Positions 1 through 6,717 of a stretch of DNA of 11,330 nucleotides are shown here, piece by piece; within the stretch, counting starts at the first letter, position 1, and each line of letters starts with the position of its first letter. The stretch covers positions 1 through 11,330 of the forward strand of contig JAOXYB010054256.1 in assembly GCA_028565635.1 (NCBI GenBank), in the 5' to 3' direction. The notes beneath the pieces are model-generated. The model saw only the letters and a program-made list of their open reading frames with translations, was not told the DNA's origin and did not search any database. This DNA comes from Phoronis ovalis (Eukaryota; Phoronida; Phoronidae). The position numbers and the translations under genes were made by a program.

Positions 1-245
1 CGCTTATATATAATATTGCTAGATTTGATAAAATGGTTGCTTATTTATATAACTATGAAACAACATTGCTTACATTACTTAGTAAACAAACATATACTAT
101 TGACATGACATGACTTTGGCGCATTAAACTTTTTCTGTTTGGAAGTATACTACTAATAGATAGAGTTAGATTTTGAATGATTTTGCGGTAATAACATTCA
201 GGTCAGTAATTTATATAAGAGTATATAGGAATGCATGTTTTCCAG
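1..245. other. Probable intron upstream of first visible exon
   Basis: I see no coding signal here on either strand. The stretch is AT-rich and ends in a usable 3' splice acceptor (ATGTTTTCCAG at 235-245) that opens the exon at 246. It is most simply the 3' part of an intron, because the exon at 246 needs two bases to complete a codon begun upstream, outside the window. Confidence 0.5.
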
Positions 246-287
246 GTTTGTCTGAATTGCCTTCAGACAGCTTCTCAAAGCACGAAG
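246..287 (+). CDS. Linker exon (42 nt) of Death-domain gene, 5'-partial
   Basis: A 42-nt exon lies between acceptor TTTTCCAG (238-245) and donor AAG|GTAAGT (donor GT at 288-289). Read in phase 1, it starts with two bases completing an upstream codon and gives LSELPSDSFSKHE, then one base. That base joins the next exon at 597 as GAT (Asp), continuing into the Death domain without a stop. The length is a multiple of three and both flanking introns are phase 1, so the exon could be skipped without changing the frame. The peptide is short, polar and Ser-rich, as expected for a linker. The call rests on both splice sites and phase agreement with the next exon. No start codon is visible, so more of the protein lies upstream of the window. 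Confidence 0.6.
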
Positions 288-596
288 GTAAGTTATATGC
301 ATTGCACTTACCATTTTTACATTTCCTAGAATGCATTTAACCCTGATTCCCCATCATCACTATGTACCCTAGACATGCCACTTTCTATACATAGAATTGT
401 TTCAAACGTAATTTTGCATAACTACAACGTTTACTTTGCACACATGTAGTACAGCACATGTCCAGTTAGAAATACATGCTCCATGCTTAAATCAGTGTCA
501 TTCGAAAAATATCGATTTATTTATTAGAAAGCGCGAATTTATAATTTCCTTGCGCTACTGTACTGATCGGCTAAATATATGTAACCTATTTAACAG

Positions 597-833
597 ATTT
601 GACGGAGATGACTTTAGCAGATGAGGCACTTCAACTCACAGGTGATGAATGGAGAAACGTGGGACTGAAGTTATATTTTATTGATCAGCAGTTAGATTCG
701 TTTGATCACAGATATCGAGGAAAACCTAAATTAAGGAATCTAAATATGCTCTGTGATTGGTTCAAAACTGTTTCAGAAGAACACACAGCTGATGCAAAGA
801 GACATTTGGACAAAGCAATAGAGCAAAAAAAAA
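597..833 (+). CDS. Death-domain exon (DD superfamily adaptor or receptor gene)
   Basis: This exon encodes 78 full codons between acceptor TTTAACAG (589-596) and donor AAA|GTAAGA (GT at 834-835). The protein has the Death-domain pattern of six amphipathic helices. A WRNVGLKL segment with Trp18 opens the fold, followed by FIDQQLDSF, a helix with MLCDWF (Trp54 in the usual LL..W position), then an EEHTADAKRHLDKAI segment matching the T-x-x-x-L last helix. Death domains form homotypic complexes in cytosolic apoptosis and innate-immune signalling. Which partner or effector this gene has cannot be told from the window. The exon is 237 nt with phase 1 at both ends, so one exon carries the whole domain. 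The frame stays open to 967 past the donor, but that tail is not domain-like and a strong donor precedes it. The in-frame ATG at 608 is probably internal, because the acceptor and the upstream exon fit. Confidence 0.85.
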
Positions 834-1127
834 GTAAGAATGTTTACCAGATCATTCACTTAAAGAAATTACCAGTTATCTGTCCATTAAATAGATATGA
901 TTACATGCTTAAGTCAATTCAACAGCCAGGAACAAGGACACAATTCATTTTCCTCTCCACTTCATAAATTATAGAAATATATATGTTGCGCCAAACACTT
1001 ATCTTAGAAGAACTGCAGATTATTACCTATCCTACTTCATGCATTTCATGTGTTCGTAATTTATTCTGAACTGTAAGCCATATTTTAATCATTGTAACCT
1101 TAACGTTTTAATTATTATTCTGTTAAG

Positions 1128-1251
1128 ATAATGTGCCTGCTGAAAAATACACAAAGGAAGAGCTTCATTATCTGCTGGTATTCAAAATAGAAAATTCATT
1201 AAAACAAGAATACTTCGAGGAAATAAAGCATCTGTCTGAAGCATACCTTAA
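1128..1251 (+). CDS. Alternative exon version A of Death-domain gene
   Basis: This exon lies between acceptor TTCTGTTAAG (1118-1127) and donor TTAA|GTAAGTG (GT at 1252). It enters in phase 1 and leaves in phase 2. It encodes NVPAEKYTKEELHYLLVFKI, then a charged helical stretch ending in HLSEAYL, and splits a Lys codon with the exon at 1619. The sequence is rich in Glu, Lys and Leu and looks like one or two helices continuing from the Death domain. A near copy follows at 1283-1382 with the same splice sites and phases. Version A carries eight residues (centred on SLKQEY) that version B lacks. At 124 nt it is not a multiple of three, so it can join the 1619 exon directly, but joining version B after it would shift the frame. 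Confidence 0.7.
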
Positions 1252-1282
1252 GTAAGTGTTTTAGCAAAATTATTATGTTAAG

Positions 1283-1382
1283 ATAATGTGCAAGCATTGA
1301 GGAAGACAAAGGATGAGCTTCATGCTGAGCTCTTATTCAAGATAGCAAATGAAATAAAGCATCTGTGTCAAGCATACGTTGA
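1283..1382 (+). CDS. Alternative exon version B, duplicate of the 1128 exon
   Basis: This is a diverged duplicate of the exon at 1128-1251, with the same acceptor context (ATGTTAAG) and the same donor (GTAAGTG), both in register. Read in the same phase (1 in, 2 out) it is fully open: NVQALRKTKDELHAELLFKI, then ANEIKHLCQAYV and a split Glu codon. Relative to version A it lacks exactly 24 nt (eight codons), so the frame is kept. Substitutions are scattered and several change residues, yet no stop has appeared, which argues that it is used. Its 100-nt length means it can replace version A but cannot be added to it. If it is instead a dead duplicate, it has kept an open frame and both splice sites by chance. 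Confidence 0.6.
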
Positions 1383-1618
1383 GTAAGTGTTTTAGCAAAA
1401 CGTATAATAAAAGGCTTCATGCACGTTAGTGGGTAGACATGTACATGATGTACCATACATGTAGATCAGCAACAGAAATTGTTGTTACACCTGGTGCACG
1501 TGTCATATCGTTATTTGTATTACTATTCAGTTGTAGAATATGTTGTTTTTATATACTATTAACAAAGGAACAAAATTAATATCAATGAGTTTGTTGTCAT
1601 TTAATGTTTCTTTTTTAG

Positions 1619-1803
1619 ACGAGCTGAATTAGAGCTAGTAACTTTCTTTCCCGATTTAGTTGATATACTAGAAAAACGTGGATATCAAGTCAGCTGGAGA
1701 TGTGGTGGTTATGGCACACTTGTAGAGTTGTTTCAAACAGCTCACCTACCTCAAATTGTGAAACTCATAGAGGAGTATGAACAGAGCATAATTGTACAAG
1801 CAG
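1619..1803 (+). CDS. Helical domain exon downstream of the Death domain, family unknown
   Basis: This 185-nt exon runs from acceptor TTTCTTTTTTAG (1607-1618) to a weaker donor GCAG|GTATAT (GT at 1804). It enters in phase 2, completing the split Lys or Glu of either upstream alternative exon, and leaves in phase 1. It gives 61 full codons: RAELELVTFFPDLVDILEKR, a W-R-C-G-G-Y turn, LVELFQTAHLPQIVKLIEEY and EQSIIVQA. I do not recognise the family. The pattern suggests three or four amphipathic helices, possibly a small death-fold-like or helical adaptor module. If the donor at 1804 is not used, translation would run seven more codons to a TGA at 1821-1823, so the gene could end here. From 246 through this exon the spliced frame is 196 codons with version A and 188 with version B. 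Confidence 0.7.
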
Positions 1804-1950
1804 GTATATATACCATCAAATGAACTTAATGCATGAGTTTAATTTATCATATATTGTAATAATTACCATGGCGCTCAACAATTTTAGATAAATCCGCCAA
1901 AAAGTCCATCAACATATAGAAATATTTCAATATTCATTATGATTTATTAC

Positions 1951-1979
1951 TAGGGGTCAGTTAATTCTTACATAAGTCA
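1951..1979 (+). repeat. Short dispersed repeat, copy 1
   Basis: The segment TAGGGGTCAGTTAATTCTTA followed by CATAAGTCA resembles the segment at 2234-2262, with four or five mismatches over 29 bases. The similarity does not clearly extend further. It may be the remnant of a dispersed element or of a local duplication. Confidence 0.5.
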
Positions 1980-2233
1980 AGGGGATTGGTATCAGGGGAT
2001 TTCTAAAAGTCTTTATTTTAAATCACGTTTAACTCATTTCCATTAAAACATTAATACTGTACAGTACAGCACATACACATGTTTATATGTATTATGTTGC
2101 TGTGTTCTTCTAGTCTACTCCTAACTGATAATATATACTATTAATAATGATAATTAAAGTGGCAGCCTCTTGTCCTTAGCCTGAAGTACTAGTATAACGA
2201 TAGTACAGTGTATATTATTGCTGCTCATCCTTA

Positions 2234-2262
2234 TAGGGGTCAGTTCATTTTTATATAAGTCA
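2234..2262 (+). repeat. Short dispersed repeat, copy 2
   Basis: This is the second copy of the segment at 1951-1979, 283 bases downstream in the same orientation. It reads TAGGGGTCAGTTCATTTTTA followed by TATAAGTCA. Confidence 0.5.
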
Positions 2263-2532
2263 TATATACATGGTTCAACCTTTTTTGCGGTAACACAGAC
2301 CACGAGAGTGGGCACTTACTTTAATATATGTAATTAAGGACATTGCATAGTATTTTAATTACATTTCACCAATGTCATACTACCTGCTTTTACTAAACGG
2401 CCTTAATATAGTGAAAAATATAATAGATCCAAAAGCTCTCTGTCAATTTTCCTGACATTATCACCAGACAAATACTATTCAGTCAGGTTTAATTGTATGT
2501 GTGAATTGCTACTGAATGATAAAAATGTTTAA

Positions 2533-2556
2533 TTTTTTTTTTTTTTTTTTTTTTTT
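2533..2556 (+). repeat. T24 homopolymer tract
   Basis: This is an uninterrupted run of 24 T preceded by GTTTAA and followed by GCGAACAT. On the minus strand it would be an A tract, as left by a retroposed transcript, but I see no target-site duplication or recognisable element body on either side. Confidence 0.9.
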
Positions 2557-2991
2557 GCGAACATAATTTAAACTAGTTATATATACTATTAACAGTTGTC
2601 GAGCTGTTTTCTATCATGGTGTTACTAGTTTTATACAGGGCGATGAAGTAAAACTTGGAAAGCTTTGCGGATTTTTAGTATTGCATCTAATTATATATGT
2701 ATACTACCAAAAACCAGTCATGCATACTGAGATAACCTGACAAGTGGGAACCTGGAGGATGAGCTGGAATATCTTTGACCGCGATATTTTATTTCCAGTC
2801 TCTATCGATGCAAAACCGTGTTATTCATCAAAGACTGCCGCTTTATTTATTTTAATCCTTATTATTTTACATTTCAAAATTTGCTACTTATCAATGCTTG
2901 ATAAATTTTAACCAAAAACTTAAAAGCTTATTTTACTGAAAATTTACAGTTACAAATTTATGTTATAATGTTCATTGTATCTCTTTAACAG

Positions 2992-2997
2992 TCACAG
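2992..2997 (+). CDS. Candidate 6-nt microexon of Death-domain gene
   Basis: The six bases TCACAG lie between a good acceptor (CTCTTTAACAG ending at 2991) and a good donor (GTGAGT starting at 2998). Six nucleotides would keep the phase-1 frame leaving the 1803 exon, adding Val-Thr. The flanking sites are the only evidence. Such pairs can occur by chance in long AT-rich introns, and the alternative is a single AG or GT site unused by the spliceosome. Confidence 0.2.
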
Positions 2998-3294
2998 GTG
3001 AGTTTTAGGACAACCTGTATGGCCCAGCTACATAGCTCTGTGAATATATAACAAGATGGTTGTGCAAATAACCAATAAATAATTTTGAATTATAGAAACA
3101 TATTTTGTTAAGCTTAAAGTAGTTTTTTTACAGCTAATAATAGTAAAAATATAACTTCAGCACTGCTAAAGTTACAACGCTGAAATTTAGATATAATTAA
3201 CTGTAAATAAATGTCTACAAAGCAGTGTCTAGAATTTTATTACGCAACGTATGCATCAAACAAATGATTATTATGTGCAGAAAGAAAATAAATT
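2998..3294. other. AT-rich non-coding stretch
   Basis: No gene is seen. The only possible signal is TTTATT at 3236-3241, which on the minus strand reads AATAAA and lies 54 bases past the stop of the minus-strand frame at 3295. Confidence 0.35.
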
Positions 3295-3533
3295 CTAAAC
3301 ACATGTACAGTCTACTATATTTAAAAATATGTAGAAATGTGCCTCAAAAAGAAAAACTATAAGACCATAAGATACTTGTGGAGTCTCACTGAATACAAAC
3401 AATACATAGACCAATGCTTCTACAAGAAACATTACTGCAAAGTCTAAATTTCCATATCTGCCAGCTTTTATCTCTAATTTCCTTTTTTGGACGAATTCAG
3501 ATATTGCCCAAATCAACTTATTGGTAACAAAGA
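3295..3533 (-). CDS. Candidate minus-strand terminal exon, membrane-protein-like
   Basis: On the minus strand an open frame of 78 codons ends in TAG at 3295-3297. It follows a possible acceptor TGTTGCTTAG, whose AG complements 3534-3535; the first two bases then complete a codon. The peptide begins FVTNKLIWAISEFVQKRKLE. It continues through a basic segment into two hydrophobic stretches (FAVMFLVEALVYVLFVF and YGLIVFLFEAHFYIFLNIV) that could be membrane helices, with the basic N-terminal part facing the cytosol. An AATAAA lies on the minus strand at 3241-3236. I do not recognise the protein. AT-rich DNA readily yields hydrophobic frames on the strand rich in T, and no upstream partner exon stands out, so this may be chance. 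Confidence 0.22.
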
Positions 3534-3535
3534 CT

Positions 3536-4530
3536 AAGCAACATTAAGATTTGTGTCAGCTTTTATCATCAAAGTTCAATTTTTAGTGTTAAAGGATAAA
3601 ACATAAATCTGTTGGCTTTCTTTTTTATATTGCAATTTTCAAGTATGAACAAAACAACACAACATAATAAAATATAAGAAAATGAAAAGTAGAGAAAAAA
3701 GGTGGAGATAAAAACAAAAATATTCGCATGTAGATATACAGAATAGATATACATAGTCAAAACGCTAAATAATTGTGTTACGTTATTTCATATTTCTTTC
3801 AATTTACAATTACCGCCGGAGATTGAAACATTAAAATACACCAAAACATATCATATATCAAAATGATTAATAAATTCGATAACTATAAGATACCAAATTC
3901 CAGAGTATTTGGTAGTGTCACTATGACATTTGTGTGTTAAACATTTTAGAGGAAAAAGGTTGAAACATGTTTTACTTGCGTGAATGTTAGCTTTTCAATT
4001 CATTACACCATCATTAACATATCTATTCATTTCCTCACTTATTTTATTAAATTTTTGAGACCGTTATATTTTCCGTTGAAAAATCGGAATCAATGAATCT
4101 TTTGCCGATTTATAAAATAACAACTTATTCAATCATGGATGTTGCATGTCAATTTATAAACTAGATAGACAACAGTTGTAGACAACAAATTACTGTACTA
4201 AACGGAGTTTCTGTGAATGAATAACATATATGTATTCAGTGTTAGTGTTTTGCATGTTTACGTGATATTTTTACTTTAAATTCTAAAGAAAATAATACTT
4301 TTAGAGGTTTTTGAATTATTTGAAGTTTATTGTTGATTCGAAATGATCTCATTAGTTCCGTAATAACTACTGTAAATATGTAATAATTACTATATCAAAA
4401 ATAACCTTTAAGGCCGATAAGATTTACTTGCTAATTCAAAAGGTAGTTTTACAAATTGCTAACAACTAGGTTCAATCCAATCTGAGATATAATCAGCTGT
4501 TGTATGTTACGTAAAAGTGCCTTTTTTTTC
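3536..4530. other. Long AT-rich stretch with no gene seen
   Basis: About 1 kb without a supportable gene. A minus-strand open frame at 3569-3760 is low-complexity, made mostly of Phe, Tyr, Ile and Leu from T-rich codons, and has no splice or start context. The stretch ends in the strong polypyrimidine acceptor CTTTTTTTTCAG at 4521-4532. Confidence 0.45.
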
Positions 4531-4532
4531 AG

Positions 4533-4570
4533 TAAATTCTGTCGATGTACTCCCTGTTCATCAGAGATAA
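4533..4570 (+). CDS. Candidate 3' terminal exon of Death-domain gene (12-codon tail)
   Basis: A strong acceptor with a long pyrimidine run ends at 4532. If the Death-domain transcript joins here in phase 1, as the 1803 donor requires, the frame reads V-NSVDVLPVHQR and stops at TAA 4568-4570. This closes the protein with a short tail. The join is consistent in phase with or without the 6-nt microexon at 2992. The intron would be about 2.7 kb, much longer than the other introns of this gene (about 240-370 nt), which weakens the call. Only phase and acceptor strength support it. Confidence 0.25.
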
Positions 4571-4907
4571 TGTCCGCTTCATTTGTCTGTGTCGTGTATT
4601 AGCTGACTATACTACTGCAGCACTGACGGATGTATTCGAAAAAACAAATAACCAATCACTAACCTGGAAAGACATTACAAGATGTGTTAAACAGGTTGGT
4701 GATTAAGATCAAGATTATTTTTATTTGGAGAAGTTAATAAGAACACTCCCAGCTGTTATAATTCCAACCTCCAAGAATAAACATGATTTAGGACGATCCA
4801 GCATCTGGAAAAGAGACATCATCAGGAAATGGAGTTTGAGAAATGATCATCATCATAAAATACCTAGGGAACCAAATCACCGAATAATTGGCTTCAGTGG
4901 CTTATGA
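4545..4907 (+). pseudogene. Protein-like open frame interrupted by one TAA, family uncertain
   Basis: From ATG 4545 the frame encodes 53 residues. They begin MYSLFIRDNVRFICLCRVLA, continue through ALTDVFEKTNNQSLTWKDI, and end at TAA 4704-4706. In the same frame it reopens for 66 codons (DQDYFYLEKLIRTLPAVIIP, a SIWKRDIIRKW segment, IPREPNHRIIGFSGL) to TGA 4905-4907. Both halves have mixed, soluble-protein-like composition and stay in one frame, which suggests a single coding block broken by a nonsense change. A short unannotated intron or stop read-through are less likely. The first half has a loose resemblance to HEPN-type helical domains found near Death domains in animal immune proteins (R-x-C-R-L-L-x-D..AL...F spacing), but I cannot confirm that. 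The frame has a TAA directly after the 4532 acceptor, so it would need its own ATG or another acceptor. Confidence 0.4.
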
Positions 4908-5012
4908 TGTTCAAGAAGGAACAAGGTTTTTCTATGTTACTGTAGCGAAATTTCACTTTAAAATTAAAATTTTCATTATGTATTGAAACATGCGTATATT
5001 ACATACTGTATA

Positions 5013-5049
5013 GCAGATTCCCTCCGCACGTCTCTATGTATATTGTATA
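5013..5049 (+). repeat. Solitary copy of the 37-bp repeat
   Basis: The segment begins GCAGATTCCCTCCGCACGTC and continues TCTATGTATATTGTATA. It matches the units at 5336-5457 in order and spacing, about 320 bases upstream of them. Confidence 0.6.
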
Positions 5050-5111
5050 TAACCGTACTGTTATATTAATTATCTAAATAGGTTTTGTACTCATTTGTGT
5101 ATTTTTTCTCT

Positions 5112-5220
5112 CACGTGATTGTCCGGCATTAGCTGTTAGAACATTGCATTGACTGCGGTCAAACCGGCATCACGTACACTACTTTTTATTTTTATCTTCA
5201 TATTGTACTTTTTTGTAGGT
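5112..5220 (+). promoter_or_regulatory. E-box followed by a TAG|GTAAGT splice junction
   Basis: A CACGTG E-box (5112-5117) runs into ATTG, an inverted CAAT core. About 100 bases on, a pyrimidine-rich run ends in TTTTTTGTAG|GTAAGT, with AG at 5217-5218 and GT at 5219-5220. Two readings fit. One is a promoter with a short non-coding first exon that ends at the GTAAGT donor. The other is a recursive splice point, where acceptor and donor abut and a long intron is removed in steps. A second CATAG|GTAAGT lies at 5623-5631 without a pyrimidine run. No TATA box is obvious. Confidence 0.3.
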
Positions 5221-5335
5221 AAGTGACAACTTTGTGTTATTTTTGTTATATAAAGGTATATGCTTGTATTTTTCTAAATAAGTGTTATTTAAATGTCAAA
5301 CATTGAGGGTTTTATTCTGACATTAGATTAGTTAT

Positions 5336-5457
5336 GATGCCCTCCTCGCGCCTATCTATATTATAGCGGATTCCCTCCGCACGCCTATCTGAATTATATA
5401 TTGCGAAACCCTCCCACACGTCTATCTATATTATGTACAGCGGATTTCCTCCTCTGG
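5336..5457 (+). repeat. Imperfect 37-bp tandem repeat
   Basis: Units start near 5336, 5366, 5403 and 5440. The consensus is GCGGATTCCCTCCGCACG followed by TCTATCTATATTATATA. The first and last units are partial. The CCCTCC core and the CTATCTATATTATA tail are the best-kept parts. A further copy lies at 5013-5049. Confidence 0.75.
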
Positions 5458-5627
5458 TTGACTATAACTAACCTATTTGATTGTGCGTCTATCAGTTGCT
5501 CGCTTACATTTGAACAATAAACTTCGTGTCATTCTAATATATTTTCTGTCTTATTTCTCGTCTTTATATATGTTACAATTAATCTGGTCTTTGGTTTTAA
5601 AAGTACAGTGTTTATACTGTCATAGGT

Positions 5628-5860
5628 AAGTATCACCAAAATTGTTACATTGCACATTTATTTTGATAAATACAATTATCCTGAGCTGTACACACACCAT
5701 ATTCAACCATTTTGCATATCATAATGAATGAATATTTATTTCTTTACCCGTACAACAGGGTACCCAGCCTATTAAGGTTTGTGAGTCACGAATAGTTTTG
5801 ATTTAGAATAAAAACATTGGTGAGTTTAGCTATTGAACAAATTATGTTTTAATTGATTAT
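5628..5860. other. Non-coding, nothing recognised
   Basis: AT-rich sequence following a GTAAGT donor-like site at 5626. I see no open frame with protein-like composition and no RNA gene. Confidence 0.35.
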
Positions 5861-6670
5861 GTAATAGTTGATAAGGTATTTCCTAGGAATCACCAAAGGC
5901 CAAACATTGCTTGTCCATAACTCCAGCAGTTTGAAAAGGATATAGTAATGAAACTTGTTATTTAATGGTTAATAATGTCACATCAGGGACATCCGCAATC
6001 GGCCGCAATTTTTATTTTCCTTATAACTCTAGTAGTTATAAACACGGTATTGTAACTTAATGAATTGTAACTGTTGAGCTAGAGTAATTAAAATGAATGA
6101 ATACTGTAATTAAATCGTTATCTTTAAATTGGCTATGTGATAGTGAATAAGCCTACTTAGTAACTCTAGTTACCGATTTTCATTATTCTGACTAAAAACG
6201 TTTAGAATTATAAACAAAACACAACATTTACCACGATTGCGATGCCCTCTTGTAGCGATCCTGTTCATTATTGCATAAACAATTAAAGACAATTATTGAA
6301 TTAATAAAATCATCAAATGTCATTACTCCAGCTGAAAAAATTGAATTATAAAAACCGCAAGGCAGTGTCTGGTGGTGACCATGTTCCTAGTATGCCATCA
6401 GATAAACAAAAATTACAAGTAACCTAACAACCAAATGTCATCACTCTGACCTAAATTCTTTTGTAATTACGAACAAAAAGCTAACCTCCTCGAGACGGTT
6501 CCTTGTGGTGACCCTGTTCACTGTTACGTAATCAATTTATTAAAAGAAAATTATTCAATTAAGCTACTCGCCAAATAGCATTACTCCAGCTGAAAGACTT
6601 CTAGAATTATAAACAAAAACCTTAACCTCCACGAACCTGGTGGTGACCCTATTCACTATTACCAAGAACT
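5860..6670 (+). repeat. Decayed tandem array, period about 118-140 bp
   Basis: A recurring block reads roughly CATTACTCCAGCTGAAA, then GAATTATAAACAAAAA, then CCACGA..CTGGTGGTGACCCT, GTTCACTATTAC and an AATTATT-rich tail. The CATTACT landmark lies at 6181, 6321, 6439 and 6579, giving spacings of 140, 118 and 140. Weaker copies (CATAACTCCAGCAG, TTATAACTCTAGTAG) lie at about 5916 and 6021. The landmark GACCCTGTTCACT lies at about 6257, 6376, 6501 and 6645. Copies are heavily diverged, so the array is old. No coding frame runs through it, and the period is not a fixed multiple of three. Confidence 0.65.
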
Positions 6671-6717
6671 GCATTTCAACTACCTTGCACGCTAGGGGCC
6701 ATTTTTTATCCTTCTAA

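Larger units (their letters stand above)
1114..1400 (+). repeat. Tandem duplication covering an exon and its splice sites
   Basis: Unit 1 is about 1114-1269 and unit 2 about 1270-1400. Each runs from an ATTATT...TGTTAAG acceptor region, through the exon, to the intronic GTAAGTGTTTTAGCAAAA tail. The units differ by scattered substitutions and by a 24-nt gap inside the exon of unit 2. The two units abut, leaving 31 nt (1252-1282) between the donor of version A and the acceptor of version B. The similarity extends only a few bases beyond the exon into each flank, so the duplicated block is little more than the exon with its splice signals. Confidence 0.8.
1804..2532. other. Non-coding stretch, intron or 3' flank
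   Basis: No convincing coding signal is present. The stretch holds one pair of similar segments (1951-1979 and 2234-2262), a 12-bp perfect palindrome TACTGTACAGTA near 2055-2066, and a generally AT-rich background. ATTAAA, a weak polyadenylation-like hexamer, occurs near 2042 and 2152, which would fit if the Death-domain gene ends at 1823. Confidence 0.4.

Noticed and set aside
436-624. Open frame of 62 codons on the plus strand
   Set aside because: It lies across an intron and the start of the Death-domain exon in the wrong frame, starts at a non-ATG codon or weak context, and has no protein-like pattern.
834-967. Continuation of the Death-domain frame past 833
   Set aside because: The AAA|GTAAGA donor is strong, and the next exon joins in phase with sensible protein. 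The extra tail (CPLNRYDYMLKSIQQPG and following) looks like intron read-through, though retention is possible.
2533-2556. T24 tract considered as the poly(A) tail of a minus-strand retrocopy
   Set aside because: No target-site duplication, element body or coding remnant was seen next to it.
2567-2740. Plus-strand open frame containing QGDEVKLGKLCGF after an acceptor-like TTATACAG
   Set aside because: Phase 1 from the 1803 donor hits a stop at once, the end of the frame is AT-driven, and no donor or polyadenylation signal fits.
3569-3760. Minus-strand open frame of 63 codons
   Set aside because: It is dominated by Phe, Tyr, Ile, Leu and Lys from T- and A-rich codons, with no splice or start support.
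4469-4478. GGTTCAATCC, resembling a tRNA T-loop
   Set aside because: The flanking bases cannot form the T stem, and no D arm, anticodon arm or acceptor stem is found nearby.
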